DNA from: Sphingobacteriales bacterium
GTDB taxonomy: Bacteria > Bacteroidota > Bacteroidia > UKL13-3
DNA length: 64,000 nt
Reading direction: 5' to 3'
Assembly: GCA_021299635.1 (NCBI GenBank)
Contig: JAJTFA010000004.1
Location: forward strand, 1 to 64,000
The notes under the pieces are model-generated. The model did no database searches. It was not told where the DNA came from and saw only the letters and a program-made list of their open reading frames with translations. Below, piece after piece: positions 37,538 through 47,642 of this stretch. Made by a program: the position numbers and the translations under genes. How positions within the stretch are numbered: the first letter of the stretch is position 1; every line of letters begins with the position of its first letter.

Positions 37538-39274
37538 ATGAAACAACTTTTTGCACTCACATTCATACTTGCCTTTCACGTGGCCTCAGCCCAATCACTT
37601 ACCCACCCGCTTGCAGAGCAAATTTTATTGGGAAATTATAATCCTGCATTGTATACCCCTTCACAAACATTTAGCAAACAACAGTTGGTTCAAAGCATAT
37701 GGAGCAATATAAATACAGATTCAATCTTTGGTTATCTCAAACAACTCTCCTCTTTCTACAACCGCAACACCGGAGCTGATACGCTATCAGAAACAAAAGG
37801 CATGGGCGCTGCGCGCAGATGGATTTTTAACCGCTTTAACAGTTTTTCCGTTGCCAATCAAAACAGACTCATTGCCTCCTACCATCAGTTTGATAAAGCA
37901 ATTTGCGGACAAAGTAAGCATAGAAATATTTTAGCCATACTTCCCGGAACAGATACCAGCGATAAATCAATTATATTGGTAGAGGCGCATATGGATAGCC
38001 GTTGTGAAGATGTATGTGATACGGCATGCATGGCAAACGGTATGGAAGATAACGGAAGTGGCACCGCATTGGTTATAGAGCTGGCCAGGGTTATGAGTAA
38101 GTATGCATTTAAAAATACCATTGTTTTTATGGCAACCGTAGGCGAAGAACAAGGTCTGGATGGGGCAACTGCATTTGCCACTTACTGTGCCCAGAAAGGA
38201 ATTAAGATAGAAGCCGTTTTAAATAACGATATAGTAGGAGGTATACTTTGCGGAAAAACGGCTTCCCCTCCGGGATGTCCCGGTGAAAACACTATTGATA
38301 GCAGCAGTGTGCGCTTGTTTTCATTTGGCACCAATTTATCCGTACATAAAAATCTGGCTCGATTTATTAAACTGCAATTTAAAGAAGAAGCTCAGCAGGT
38401 TATTGACATCCCCTATACCGTTCACATCATGAATGCAGAAGATAGAACTGGTCGAGGTGGCGATCATATTCCTTTCAGGCAGCTGGGCTTTGCATCCATA
38501 CGAACCACGTCTGCTCATGAGCATGGTGATGCACAAATTAACACCAACTATTCCGACAGGCAGCATAGCACAAGAGATGTTTTGGGTAAAGATAATAATG
38601 CAGACGGAACCTTGGATAGCTTGTATGTAAACATGAATTACCTGAAAAGAAATATAATGGTAAATGCCAATGCACTGGCAATGGCTGCAATTGGCCCGCC
38701 TGCTGTTCCTCAATTTGAACTTGGCAATGATGGCAATGGCATCACAATTAGGGTTAGCGCCATACCAGGTATTAACCAATACAGAGCGGGTATTAGAACA
38801 ACCCGAAACGACTTTGATACCATTTTAGAAATGAATGGTATAACTGAAACAAAATTATATGGTGTAAAAAAAGATACATTTTATTTTATTACCGTAATGG
38901 CCGTTGATGCAAGCGGAATTGAAAGTAGGTTTGCGCAGGAAAAACAAGTGAAAGCCATTATACAGGCACCAACCGGAATACAAAAATTACATGAAGAAAT
39001 CCGTTTAATTGAATTGCTGCCAGCTGCTCCCAACCCATTTGATGAAACAACAACAATTGGTGTAATGGTTAGCCAATTGCCTGATGAAAAGAAGGCAGTA
39101 ATTTTGATTAGTGATGCAGCGGGAAAAAACATAGCCCATTTGCCCTTTACACTTCAAACAGGTTTAAACGAAATCTTATACGAACATGGATTTGGTCAGA
39201 AAGGCCTGTATTACTACACTCTGCAAATAGGCAATAAAATCTATGATACACGCAAGCTTATTTTTAATAAGTAG
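37538..39274 (+). CDS. Secreted M28 family zinc peptidase with T9SS sorting domain
   Basis: A 578-residue exported aminopeptidase-like protein. Signal peptide 1-18 ([14 protein letters not shown] then Q). The M28 metal site shows VEAHMDS (zinc His/Asp), [10 protein letters not shown] (bridging Asp), GEEQGLDGA (catalytic and metal Glu), NNDIVGG, and a late His near STHEHG-like TSAHEHGD. A fibronectin-like region follows, then a T9SS domain from ~490 ([21 protein letters not shown]). There are extra Cys residues around CEDVCDTAC, an unusual insert beside the metal site. Confidence 0.88.
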   Translation: MKQLFALTFILAFHVASAQSLTHPLAEQILLGNYNPALYTPSQTFSKQQLVQSIWSNINTDSIFGYLKQLSSFYNRNTGADTLSETKGMGAARRWIFNRFNSFSVANQNRLIASYHQFDKAICGQSKHRNILAILPGTDTSDKSIILVEAHMDSRCEDVCDTACMANGMEDNGSGTALVIELARVMSKYAFKNTIVFMATVGEEQGLDGATAFATYCAQKGIKIEAVLNNDIVGGILCGKTASPPGCPGENTIDSSSVRLFSFGTNLSVHKNLARFIKLQFKEEAQQVIDIPYTVHIMNAEDRTGRGGDHIPFRQLGFASIRTTSAHEHGDAQINTNYSDRQHSTRDVLGKDNNADGTLDSLYVNMNYLKRNIMVNANALAMAAIGPPAVPQFELGNDGNGITIRVSAIPGINQYRAGIRTTRNDFDTILEMNGITETKLYGVKKDTFYFITVMAVDASGIESRFAQEKQVKAIIQAPTGIQKLHEEIRLIELLPAAPNPFDETTTIGVMVSQLPDEKKAVILISDAAGKNIAHLPFTLQTGLNEILYEHGFGQKGLYYYTLQIGNKIYDTRKLIFNK

Positions 39275-39290
39275 GCCTCATTTTTATCCT

Positions 39291-39298
39291 TACATTTG
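39291..39298 (+). promoter_or_regulatory. -7 box 4 nt before the kdsA ATG
   Basis: TACATTTG is an exact TAnnTTTG followed by CCTT and the ATG at 39303. Same 4-nt layout as at 11674 and 51547. Confidence 0.5.
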
Positions 39299-39302
39299 CC
39301 TT

Positions 39303-40094
39303 ATGAACTTATACGATAACATTAAATCAGGCACATTTTTAATTGCAGGACCTTGTGTAATAGAAGATGAAGATATGGTGATGCGATTGGCAGAAAAGAT
39401 TGCCAGTATAGCAGATGAGTTAAAATTAACCTATGTCTTTAAAGCTTCTTTTGATAAAGCCAACCGTACTTCTTTAGATTCATATCGGGGTGGTGGTTTG
39501 GAAAGCGGACTAAAAATTTTACAAAAGGTTAAAGACCGTTTTAATCTGCCTGTAACTACTGATATACATGAAAGCAACCAGGCAAAAGCCATTGGTGAAG
39601 TTACAGACATTATACAAATTCCTGCTTTTTTATGCAGGCAAACAGACTTGTTGGTAGAATCGGCAAAAACAGGGAAAATTGTAAATATTAAAAAAGCACA
39701 ATTCCTTTCAGGATTTGACATGAAACATGCGGTGAGAAAAGTTGAAGGTGCGGGCAATAAACAAATTATTTTAACAGAAAGAGGAACCATGTTTGGTTAC
39801 AATAACTTGGTGGTTGATTTTAGAAACCTGGTTGATATGAAAACGTTTGGCTATCCTGTTTGCATGGATGTAACGCATAGTGTGCAACGCCCCGGTGGAC
39901 TTGATGGTAAAAGCGGAGGAAACAGGGAATATGCTCCATTTATGGCTAAAGCAGCTGCTGCAGTTGGTGCAGATGGATTTTTCTTTGAGGTACATGAAAA
40001 CCCTGATCAGGCATTAAGTGATGGCCCGAATATGATTCCGCTTAATGATTTTAAACAACTGCTTCAGGACACCATTATTCCATTCAGGAAATAG
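39303..40094 (+). CDS. kdsA: Kdo-8-phosphate synthase (KdsA)
   Basis: A 263-residue enzyme that condenses phosphoenolpyruvate with arabinose 5-phosphate to give Kdo-8-[57 protein letters not shown] and [18 protein letters not shown] are diagnostic. Start ATG 39303 gives the normal N terminus; the open frame upstream overlaps the M28 peptidase gene. Together with kdsB it shows the cell makes Kdo-containing LPS or LOS. Confidence 0.96.
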   Translation: MNLYDNIKSGTFLIAGPCVIEDEDMVMRLAEKIASIADELKLTYVFKASFDKANRTSLDSYRGGGLESGLKILQKVKDRFNLPVTTDIHESNQAKAIGEVTDIIQIPAFLCRQTDLLVESAKTGKIVNIKKAQFLSGFDMKHAVRKVEGAGNKQIILTERGTMFGYNNLVVDFRNLVDMKTFGYPVCMDVTHSVQRPGGLDGKSGGNREYAPFMAKAAAAVGADGFFFEVHENPDQALSDGPNMIPLNDFKQLLQDTIIPFRK

Positions 40095-40137
40095 CAAATT
40101 AAAATTCCTGAATACAGGTAAAGCAAAATCATCATTG

Positions 40138-40803
40138 GTGCTATTCACTCAAAATAAAGATATAAAAGCGATCATCTTCGATATGGATGGCCTGCTCATC
40201 AACTCCGAACCTTATTGGAAACTGGCCGAGAAAAAAGTATTTGGTCAATATGGGCTTGATTTAAGTGATGACTTACTCAGACAAGTTATGGGTTTTAGAC
40301 TTAGCGAGGTTGTAAAACACTGGTACACCCATAAACCTTGGCCACATGCAGATTTTAAAGCAACAGAAGAAGCTATTTTAAATGATGTAACCGAACGCAT
40401 TCTTGCCCATGCCGAAGCTATGCCCGGGGTATATGAGGTATTGGAACAATGCAGATTAGCCGGATATAAAATGGCAATTGCCTCCTCCTCCGCTATGAGA
40501 TTAATTGAAGCGGTTACGAACAAACTGAATATTAGAAATTACTTTGATGTGATGTGGTCGGCTGAATTTGAGCCATACGGGAAGCCTCATCCGGGTATAT
40601 TTTTAAGCACAGCCAATAAGTTGCAAACGACACCTGAAAATTGCCTCGTATTTGAAGATGCCATTAATGGCGTATTAGCAGCCAAGGCTGCAAAAATGTA
40701 TTGCATTGCCGTACCTGAAGAGGCAACCTATCACGATCTGCGTTTTGCCATTGCAGATAAAAAGATAAAGAGCTTAACACAGCTTACTGTTTCTTCCACT
40801 TAA
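40138..40803 (+). CDS. HAD-superfamily phosphatase (beta-phosphoglucomutase-like)
   Basis: A 221-residue HAD subfamily IA protein. Nucleophile motif IIFDMDGLLINSEP, motif II IASSSA, motif III with Lys in YGKPHPG, and motif IV VFEDAINGVLAA are all present. The cap is helical, as in hexitol phosphatase and phosphoglucomutase relatives. Start is uncertain: ATG 40045 would overlap kdsA by 50 nt and add 31 unlike residues, so GTG 40138 (or TTG 40135) is preferred. Substrate is probably a sugar phosphate. It overlaps the convergent gene by 20 nt. Confidence 0.88.
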   Translation: MLFTQNKDIKAIIFDMDGLLINSEPYWKLAEKKVFGQYGLDLSDDLLRQVMGFRLSEVVKHWYTHKPWPHADFKATEEAILNDVTERILAHAEAMPGVYEVLEQCRLAGYKMAIASSSAMRLIEAVTNKLNIRNYFDVMWSAEFEPYGKPHPGIFLSTANKLQTTPENCLVFEDAINGVLAAKAAKMYCIAVPEEATYHDLRFAIADKKIKSLTQLTVSST

Positions 40804-41401
40804 TACCGCAGCCAATTGCCTTGGTTTGAGCTGTTGTAATGCTTTTGCCAGATAGCAATGCATCAACTGCTTGCTCTGCGTATTTTTCTTTTGCAGCAGA
40901 GGCATCTTCGTAATTATCATCAATTGCGCCAATATACTTTACCAGGTTACCTTTTTTAGACTTCTGCAAAATAAACACATGCGGTGTGCGGGTAGCGCCA
41001 TATGCTTTGGCTATTTCCTGTGTTTCATCATACAAATAGGCAAAAGGATAATTTTTCTCTTTGGCAAGCTTCTGCATGTTTTCAAAAGAGTCATCAGGCT
41101 CGCGGTCTTTATCATTGGGATTAATAGCAATAACAGGAAAACCTTTGGGTTCATATTTCTTATGTAAATCGATAATGCGTTGCTCATAAGCCTGCGAGAA
41201 TGGGCAGTGGTTGCAGGTAAAAATAACAATAAACCCTTTGGCATTTTTGTAATCAGCCAAACTCACCTTATTTTCATCAACGTTTTTTAAGGTAAAATCG
41301 ATGGCATTATCACCAATCTTATAACCATATTGACCGGGAAATTTAAAAGCTGCTGTTGCTATAAACAGATAAAAGGCAGCAATTGCATATGTTTTTTTCA
41401 T
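40784..41401 (-). CDS. Secreted thioredoxin-fold protein (AhpC/TSA-like, CNHC site)
   Basis: A 205-residue exported protein with a signal peptide (~1-19) and a redoxin domain. The active site is FTCNHCPFS, a CxxC motif variant CNHC, followed by the usual YGATRTPHVFIL with cis-Pro. This resembles the thioredoxin-family proteins often labelled peroxiredoxin-like. It is the last gene of a tight operon: its start overlaps the stop of the TlpA-like gene by 4 nt (41398-41401). Confidence 0.86.
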   Translation of the reverse strand: MKKTYAIAAFYLFIATAAFKFPGQYGYKIGDNAIDFTLKNVDENKVSLADYKNAKGFIVIFTCNHCPFSQAYEQRIIDLHKKYEPKGFPVIAINPNDKDREPDDSFENMQKLAKEKNYPFAYLYDETQEIAKAYGATRTPHVFILQKSKKGNLVKYIGAIDDNYEDASAAKEKYAEQAVDALLSGKSITTAQTKAIGCGIKWKKQ

Positions 41402-41886
41402 TGTTTATTTAATTGATTAATGAGCTTGGTTAATTCTTCAAACGTGAGTTCGCCCTCATGAAACAATTCTCGTTGTTCATTAGGTTTAATAATCCAGGTT
41501 GCCGGTATGGCACCACTCCAATTCTTGTTTAAAAGTTCAATCCATTCATTTGCATTGGTTTCATTCATAAACAACACCTTTGATTGTATTTGCTTTTCTG
41601 CAATAAATTGCGGCAATTTATCTGTTAACGCTTTTTTGGTATCATTGCTTACCAATACTACCTTAATTTTTTTATCCTGTGTTTGCTTATGCAACTGCTC
41701 AAAATAAGGTAGCTCGGCTACGCAAGGTTTGCACCAAGTAGCCCAGAAATTGATTACATAAATCGTATCGTTGGTTTTGTTGGATCGCATGCTATTAATC
41801 CATTCCCTGTCAATTAAATGAATTTGCTGTGCGGAAAGCATGCAACCAAAACCAATGCATAAAAGTATCAGAAACAATTGTCTCAT
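41398..41886 (-). CDS. TlpA-like thioredoxin, periplasmic
   Basis: A 162-residue protein with a signal peptide (~1-19, FLILLCIGFGCMLSA). FWATWCKPCVAELPYFEQL gives a WCKPC redox site, and AIPATWII carries the cis-Pro. It probably reduces or maintains thiols in the periplasm. It overlaps the VWA gene (41883-41886) and the downstream redoxin gene by 4 nt each, so the three are translated as one unit. Confidence 0.88.
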   Translation of the reverse strand: MRQLFLILLCIGFGCMLSAQQIHLIDREWINSMRSNKTNDTIYVINFWATWCKPCVAELPYFEQLHKQTQDKKIKVVLVSNDTKKALTDKLPQFIAEKQIQSKVLFMNETNANEWIELLNKNWSGAIPATWIIKPNEQRELFHEGELTFEELTKLINQLNKQ

Positions 41887-42977
41887 TTTACTTTCTTCCT
41901 CCTGTTTCTTTCATAATCTTCAAAAACAAAATCACCAAGTCCATTTAATGAACTATAAAAAGCTTTACCATTGTTAGTTTTGGTAAACTCTTGCACAAAT
42001 TCCTGTAAATACGGATCACTTGCTATCATAAAGGTGGTAACAGGAATGCACATTCTGCGGCATTGTGCAGCCATTGTAAGCGTTTTATTCAATATTTTTC
42101 GGTCTAACCCAAAACTATTTTTATAATAACGATTACCTTCTTTCAGACAGGTAGGTTTACCATCGGTTATCATAAATATTTGCTTATTGGGATTTTTTCG
42201 CTTGCGCAGCAAATCCATTGCCAATTGCAAGCCTGCATAAGTATTGGTATGGTAAGGTCCTACCTGCAGGTATGCAAGGTCTTTTAATTCAATGGGCCAG
42301 GCATCATTTCCAAAAACTAAAATATCAAGTGTATCTTTAGGGTAGCGTGTTTTTATCAGTTCTGCCAGGGCCATTGCAACTTTTTTCGCAGGAGTAATGC
42401 GGTCTTCGCCATACAATATCATAGAATGTGAAATATCAATCATCAATACTGTTGACGTTTGGCTTTTGTGTTCCTTTTCTCTTACCTCCAGATCTTCTTC
42501 CGTGAGAATAAACGAATCTATTCCATGATTGATTTGTGCATTTTGAATTGAAGTTGTCAAATCAATCTGATCAGAGTGGTCGCCAAAAGTATATTTTCTT
42601 GTATCAGAACTTACCTCATCTCCCCTGCCAGTATGCGTAGTTTTATGATTGCCTTGAGGGGTGCGTTTTAATTTGCCAAATATTTCTTCGAGTGCCTGCT
42701 TGCGTATCTCCTTATTTGCACGGGCACCCGGATTAAAAACACCGGTTACCGGGTTTTCCTCTAAATAGCCTTTATTCTTTAATTCCTCAATAAAATCACC
42801 CATGCCATAGCCATTATTGGTTATACGGTATTGCTGGTCAATCTGATTCATCCATTCTAAGGTTTCAGCTATTTCTCCGTTGGTATATTGGAGCAATTGT
42901 AAAAAAAGCTTAAGTAACTGCTCAAAAGTGTTTCCATTAGGAGCGGGGATAAATTTGGTAAAAGCAAAATTGGTCAT
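41883..42977 (-). CDS. VWA-domain protein (CoxE/BchI-partner type)
   Basis: A 364-residue cytoplasmic protein: helical N terminus (~1-160) and a C-terminal von Willebrand A domain (~165-345). The metal-binding site is intact: MIDISHSM (DxSxS), TNTYAG (Thr) and MITDGKPT (Asp). VWA proteins of this kind usually partner a MoxR- or BchI-like AAA+ ATPase; none is in the window. First gene of the operon with two exported thioredoxins, an unexpected pairing of a cytoplasmic and two periplasmic functions. Confidence 0.82.
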   Translation of the reverse strand: MTNFAFTKFIPAPNGNTFEQLLKLFLQLLQYTNGEIAETLEWMNQIDQQYRITNNGYGMGDFIEELKNKGYLEENPVTGVFNPGARANKEIRKQALEEIFGKLKRTPQGNHKTTHTGRGDEVSSDTRKYTFGDHSDQIDLTTSIQNAQINHGIDSFILTEEDLEVREKEHKSQTSTVLMIDISHSMILYGEDRITPAKKVAMALAELIKTRYPKDTLDILVFGNDAWPIELKDLAYLQVGPYHTNTYAGLQLAMDLLRKRKNPNKQIFMITDGKPTCLKEGNRYYKNSFGLDRKILNKTLTMAAQCRRMCIPVTTFMIASDPYLQEFVQEFTKTNNGKAFYSSLNGLGDFVFEDYERNRRKKVK

Positions 42978-43055
42978 ACAAACAGATAACGAAGATAGGG
43001 TAAAAAGTGTTTAATAAAATTAAAGGCTTAGAGATAGGGTTAGCTATATTTTATT

Positions 43056-43063
43056 TATGTTTG
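43056..43063 (+). promoter_or_regulatory. -7 box for the EEP-family gene
   Basis: TATGTTTG is an exact TAnnTTTG, 25 nt before the ATG at 43089, the same distance as for trhO. Confidence 0.45.
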
Positions 43064-43088
43064 ACGAATAAGTTTTACCCCCTCATTC

Positions 43089-44105
43089 ATGAAGAAAATT
43101 TACTTAACCATGTGTCTTGCACTGCTAATGCAAGCAGCAGTGGCACAAAAAAGCATTTGTATTGCGTTTTACAATCAAGAAAATTTGTTTGATACCATTG
43201 ATGACCCATTGAAAGATGACAATGAATTTTTACCAGGTGCTGATAAACAATGGAATACCCAAAAATACCAGACTAAACTAGAAAATATGAGCAGCGTTAT
43301 AGCAGCCATGAATGAAGGAAATGGACCAGAAATATTGGGTTTGTGCGAAATTGAAAATGCGCAGGTATTGATTGATTTGAGTATGCATAAAAACCTGAAA
43401 AGCCAGCGCTATAAATTTGTTCATTTTGAAGGGCCTGATAGAAGAAGCATTGACAATGCATTGCTATATAAATCCGCTTCATTTAAGGTGCTACATGCTG
43501 TTGTGATTCCTATTCAAATGCCTGACGATGCTGATTTTAAGACTAGAGATATACTTTATGTAAAGTTGGAAACCAAAAGCAAAGACCAATTGGTACTGCT
43601 CATAAACCATTTCCCTTCCAGATCAGGAGGTGAGCTTGAATCTAGACCAAAGCGCATTTTTGTTGCATCAGTATTGCGCACTATGGTTGATACCATTTTA
43701 GAAAAAGACCCGAATGAGAACATCATTATAATGGGAGACTTTAATGATGAGCCAATGGATGCCAGCATGGATTCTGTGTTGAGGGCAAAAGAAAGTATGT
43801 ACAATCTTTATGGTGGAAACCTTTATAATCCTATGGTAGAAATTCAGCAGGCAGGCTTAGGTTCCTATATGCATCGTGGTAAGTGGAATATGCTTGATCA
43901 GATTATTTTAAGCAACGGACTGGTTATTGGAAACCGGAAATATATTTTCAGGAAAGAATCGGCAGATATGTTCAAACAGCAATGGATGCTGGAAACTGAC
44001 CAAAAGTATAAAGGTTCGCCAAAACGAACCTATGCAGGAAATAAATATATTGGCGGATATAGTGACCATTTACCCGTTTACCTTTATCTTGATTTTAAAA
44101 AATAA
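43089..44105 (+). CDS. Exported endonuclease/exonuclease/phosphatase family protein
   Basis: A 338-residue EEP-fold metal hydrolase with a signal peptide (~1-19, CLALLMQAAVA then Q). Catalytic residues: YNQENLFDT at the start, ILGLCEIEN (metal Glu), LINHFPSRSGG, IIMGDFNDEP, and YSDHLPVYL (catalytic His). Exported members are nucleases or phosphodiesterases; the substrate is unknown. It is followed 5 bp later by the VIT-family gene, so the two are cotranscribed. Confidence 0.85.
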   Translation: MKKIYLTMCLALLMQAAVAQKSICIAFYNQENLFDTIDDPLKDDNEFLPGADKQWNTQKYQTKLENMSSVIAAMNEGNGPEILGLCEIENAQVLIDLSMHKNLKSQRYKFVHFEGPDRRSIDNALLYKSASFKVLHAVVIPIQMPDDADFKTRDILYVKLETKSKDQLVLLINHFPSRSGGELESRPKRIFVASVLRTMVDTILEKDPNENIIIMGDFNDEPMDASMDSVLRAKESMYNLYGGNLYNPMVEIQQAGLGSYMHRGKWNMLDQIILSNGLVIGNRKYIFRKESADMFKQQWMLETDQKYKGSPKRTYAGNKYIGGYSDHLPVYLYLDFKK

Positions 44106-44110
44106 TAGCC

Positions 44111-44794
44111 ATGCATGAAGAAAAACATTTTGAAGGCTCTGAAACTGTCAGAGATATTGTAATTGGGATGAGTGACGGACTTACTGTTCCGTTTGCACTT
44201 GCAGCAGGATTAAGCGGTGCTGTAAGTGATACAGGCATTATTGTGACAGCCGGACTTGCAGAAATAGTTGCAGGCTCAATTGCCATGGGGCTTGGCGGAT
44301 ATCTTGCCGGCAAAACAGAAATTGAACACTATGATTCGGAATTGAAACGCGAATACCATGAAGTAGATGTTTTTCCGGAAAAAGAAAAACAAGAAGTGAG
44401 AGAGATATTTGAAACCTATGGACTAAGCACCCAATCAACAGAGCTGATTGTAAATGAGATGTCGAAAGACAAGGATAAGTGGGTTCATTTTATGATGCGT
44501 TTTGAACTTGGACTGGAGAAGCCTGATATCAACAGAGCCAGACAGAGCGCACTTACAATTGGCATATCCTATATTGTTGGAGGCATTGTTCCGCTGGCTT
44601 CCTATTTTTTTACCGATGATGCTAAACAAGGACTACTTTATTCATGCATCATAACCACCATATGCTTGTTTATATTCGGTTATCTTAAAAGTAAGGTTAT
44701 AGGACAGCCTCCGGTTTATGGGGCATTCCGAATTACATTAATTGGAGCCCTTGCTGCAGCATCGGCTTATTATGTTGCACATTTAATAGGTTAA
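44111..44794 (+). CDS. VIT1/CCC1-family iron/manganese transporter
   Basis: A 227-residue inner-membrane protein of the vacuolar iron transporter family. It starts with the family motif VRDIVIGMSDGLTVPFALAAGLSG, has five predicted membrane helices, and a cytosolic metal-binding helical domain between helices 2 and 3 (KTEIEHYDSELKREYHEV ... KDKWVHFMMRFEL). It probably exports Fe2+ or Mn2+ in exchange for protons. Complete length. It follows the EEP gene closely. Confidence 0.88.
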   Translation: MHEEKHFEGSETVRDIVIGMSDGLTVPFALAAGLSGAVSDTGIIVTAGLAEIVAGSIAMGLGGYLAGKTEIEHYDSELKREYHEVDVFPEKEKQEVREIFETYGLSTQSTELIVNEMSKDKDKWVHFMMRFELGLEKPDINRARQSALTIGISYIVGGIVPLASYFFTDDAKQGLLYSCIITTICLFIFGYLKSKVIGQPPVYGAFRITLIGALAAASAYYVAHLIG

Positions 44795-44913
44795 TATATT
44801 GCCCACTATTTTAAGTAGACCTCAAGTATTTCAAAACCAAGTAAGCCTTCGGTTTATGATAATCATTACCAATATGTTTGATTTAATACCTCTGCATAGT
44901 AGCTAGTTCATTT

Positions 44914-45429
44914 ATGAATATGAAGATTAATTTGGTCACAATAATTTCGATATTTCTGATGCTGCATAGCGGTGAAACGATTGGTCAAAATAAAATTGAA
45001 ATAGGAAAAGCAAAATATAATCAATATATCATCACTGCTGATACTACGCTTCTAAAAAAAAGCATGCAGATAGCCCTGGGAGACGGTTCTATCATAGAGC
45101 GGCTCCAAATAGAATCAGAAGGTAAATTTCATTACCTGGTTGGCACAGGCACCTGCAAAGGGTATGCTAAAATTATGGCTGTTACCTTAAGCTATGATAT
45201 TGCTAGCAGAACCTGGTATGCAGCAAAAGGCAACGGATATGCAACCTGCTCATCTGCTGCGTGCAAGGATTGTAAACCATTCAAAGAAAATGGACAGATA
45301 ATTGGATGTCATTGCACGGATTTGGGAACAGTTAGTAATCACTGTAATTTTACCAAAAAAGAAACGAGCCTTTTTTATTCAACATATGCACGGCTGAATT
45401 TACAGAGAAATGAAATATTAAAGAAATAA
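44914..45429 (+). CDS. Hypothetical secreted Cys-rich protein
   Basis: A 171-residue protein with a hydrophobic leader (~1-24). I do not recognise it. Between about residues 112 and 148 there is a Cys cluster with spacing C-x4-C-x2-C-x11-C-x1-C-x9-C, plus one earlier Cys in GTGTCKG. That cluster could form disulfides or bind a metal. It has no sorting domain. The gene stands alone between 119- and 139-bp gaps. Confidence 0.6.
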   Translation: MNMKINLVTIISIFLMLHSGETIGQNKIEIGKAKYNQYIITADTTLLKKSMQIALGDGSIIERLQIESEGKFHYLVGTGTCKGYAKIMAVTLSYDIASRTWYAAKGNGYATCSSAACKDCKPFKENGQIIGCHCTDLGTVSNHCNFTKKETSLFYSTYARLNLQRNEILKK

Positions 45430-45568
45430 ATCTATGAGCCTAAACTCTTATACAGCTTTGTTATCAGCTTATCTTAATGAATTTAATTGCAATAAAATAA
45501 ATACAATAGGGCTTGCTATTTATGAACAGGTTTCTTAGCTCGTTTAAGTATTATTATCTTCCGCTCGC

Positions 45569-47602
45569 ATGATTTTTTTAAATCCATCTTTTCTTTGGGC
45601 TCTTTCACTGCTATCGGTTCCTGTCATCATTCACCTGTTTAACTTCCGCAGATACAAAAAACAGGTATTTAGTGATATCCGTTTTTTAAAACAGGTTCAG
45701 CAAGAGAGCAAGGCCAAACGCAAACTGAAAGAATGGCTTATTCTGGCTGCTCGCATGCTGGCTATTACATTTTTGGTATTAGCCTTTGCTCAACCTTATA
45801 AGCCTGCACTACTGCAGCAGCAACAAGGCAAGCAAAAGCTAATAAGCATCTATATAGATAATTCTTTTTCTATGAACAATGAAGGCTCTGATGGCCAACT
45901 GCTGGATGTGGCAAAAGAAAAAGCTAGGGCCATTGTATCGGTATATCATCATACCGACCGGTTTCAAATTATTACCAATGAATTATCAGGTAAAGAATTG
46001 CGTGCCGTTACAAAAGCCAATGCCCTTGAACTAATTGATGCCATACAAATTTCTCCTGCTATTGCCTCACTTGAAGAAATATATAGTAAACAAAAGTATG
46101 CGATACAAAGCTCAGAGTCTGCTTTTATTTATTATATCAGCGATTTCCAAAAAAGTACACTTAGGCCTGATATTTTTAAACCTGATAGTGGATTTTCAAT
46201 CTCCTTCCTGCCCGTTAAAGCCAATCAATTCAGTAATCTTTATATTGATTCAGTATGGCTAAACAGCCCTTCTCTTCGGTTAAATGAATCAAATAAACTT
46301 ATGATTAGGTTAGGCAATATGAGTAGCCGCCCGGCAGAAGATATTGCAGTTCAACTTAAACTAAATGGGGTTCAAAAAGGTATGGTTAGTGCGAGCTGTG
46401 GTGCAAACAACACCATACAAACAGAAATAGATTTCACACCAAGCTCAGAAGGCTGGCTTAAAGGAGAAATATCCGTTGTCGACCATCCCATCACTTTTGA
46501 TGATAAATACTATTTTAGCTTGTACCCCATTGCAAGTAGCAATATTTATTGCATTAACAATGATAAACCCAATACATTTATAAGAGATTTGTATGAAGTT
46601 GATCTACTTTATAAACTTACCCAAAGCAAACAAGATCTAATTAACTACAGTGAATTCAAAAAAAACCAAGCTATCATACTGAATGAATCCGACAGGTTAT
46701 CATCCGGTTTAACGGATGAAATCACCAAATACGTAAACAATGGTGGGCATCTGCTTATTGTACCTGCTGCCGATGGTTCTTCTGCTTCAAATCTCAAAAG
46801 CTTGCTGCAATACTTTAACATGCCTGTTTTATTGAATAGTGAAAGCTTAACACTGCAGGTTAATAGCCTTAATCTAAAGGACGAACTTTTTCAATCCGTG
46901 TTTAGTCGTGTGCCTCAGCAAATGGATTTTCCCGTTGTAAAACAATACTACCCTGTAAACATAACTCAGTCTGTAAAAGGCAAAGCATTAATCTCTTTAA
47001 ACAATGGAGCTCCCCTGCTTTGGCAAGCAGCCTGTGGCAAGGGCAAAGTATTTTTATTTACCATTCCGTTTCAAACCACATGGAGTAATTTCCCCATGCA
47101 TTCGCTTTTTGTTCCAACCCTACTTAAAATAGGTCAGGGCGCACAAAGCCTATTGCCACTGGCTTATACTGTAGGCAAACAAAAATGGATTACTATTCCG
47201 GAGTGGCAAGGTGCAGGCAAAGAAAAACTGGTAGAAATAAAAGGTAAAAAAACAGCCCTGGTAACTGACGTTATCAGTAAGAACGGTCTTCAGCAAATTT
47301 ATATAGACCATGAACTTGCTTTTGCGGGCAATTATACCATATCAAGTAAAACAGATAAAAGTGAACTCGCTACAGCCTCTATGAATTATGCACGGGCTGA
47401 ATCAAATTTAGAGACACTCACTCCGGCACAGCTGGAGGAATTGGCTTCTCAATCCTCACAACACCGAGTTATTCATTCAGAAACCCCCTCACTAAGCTAT
47501 AAACTAGGAAATGAGCTGAATGGAACCCCTTTTTGGCGTATTTGTGTAATATTAGCTTTGCTTTTTGTGCTGTTTGAGATACTTTTGCTCAAACTTAACT
47601 AA
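45569..47602 (+). CDS. BatA-domain / VWA membrane protein
   Basis: A 677-residue inner-membrane protein. It begins with the BatA (aerotolerance regulator N-terminal) double-membrane region FLNPSFLWALSLLSVPVIIH and a second helix near 60-77. A VWA-like domain follows with a DNSFSM metal site (residues ~95-100), then a glutamine-amidotransferase-like region (GGHLLIVPAADGSS) and a C-terminal membrane helix (VILALLFVLFEILLL). This matches Bacteroidota BatA/DUF4159-like proteins linked to Bat stress operons. No other bat gene is here. Confidence 0.85.
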   Translation: MIFLNPSFLWALSLLSVPVIIHLFNFRRYKKQVFSDIRFLKQVQQESKAKRKLKEWLILAARMLAITFLVLAFAQPYKPALLQQQQGKQKLISIYIDNSFSMNNEGSDGQLLDVAKEKARAIVSVYHHTDRFQIITNELSGKELRAVTKANALELIDAIQISPAIASLEEIYSKQKYAIQSSESAFIYYISDFQKSTLRPDIFKPDSGFSISFLPVKANQFSNLYIDSVWLNSPSLRLNESNKLMIRLGNMSSRPAEDIAVQLKLNGVQKGMVSASCGANNTIQTEIDFTPSSEGWLKGEISVVDHPITFDDKYYFSLYPIASSNIYCINNDKPNTFIRDLYEVDLLYKLTQSKQDLINYSEFKKNQAIILNESDRLSSGLTDEITKYVNNGGHLLIVPAADGSSASNLKSLLQYFNMPVLLNSESLTLQVNSLNLKDELFQSVFSRVPQQMDFPVVKQYYPVNITQSVKGKALISLNNGAPLLWQAACGKGKVFLFTIPFQTTWSNFPMHSLFVPTLLKIGQGAQSLLPLAYTVGKQKWITIPEWQGAGKEKLVEIKGKKTALVTDVISKNGLQQIYIDHELAFAGNYTISSKTDKSELATASMNYARAESNLETLTPAQLEELASQSSQHRVIHSETPSLSYKLGNELNGTPFWRICVILALLFVLFEILLLKLN

Positions 47603-47642
47603 ACTAATTACAACAGTTTTGTTGTAAAGCGTTTACCTTATA

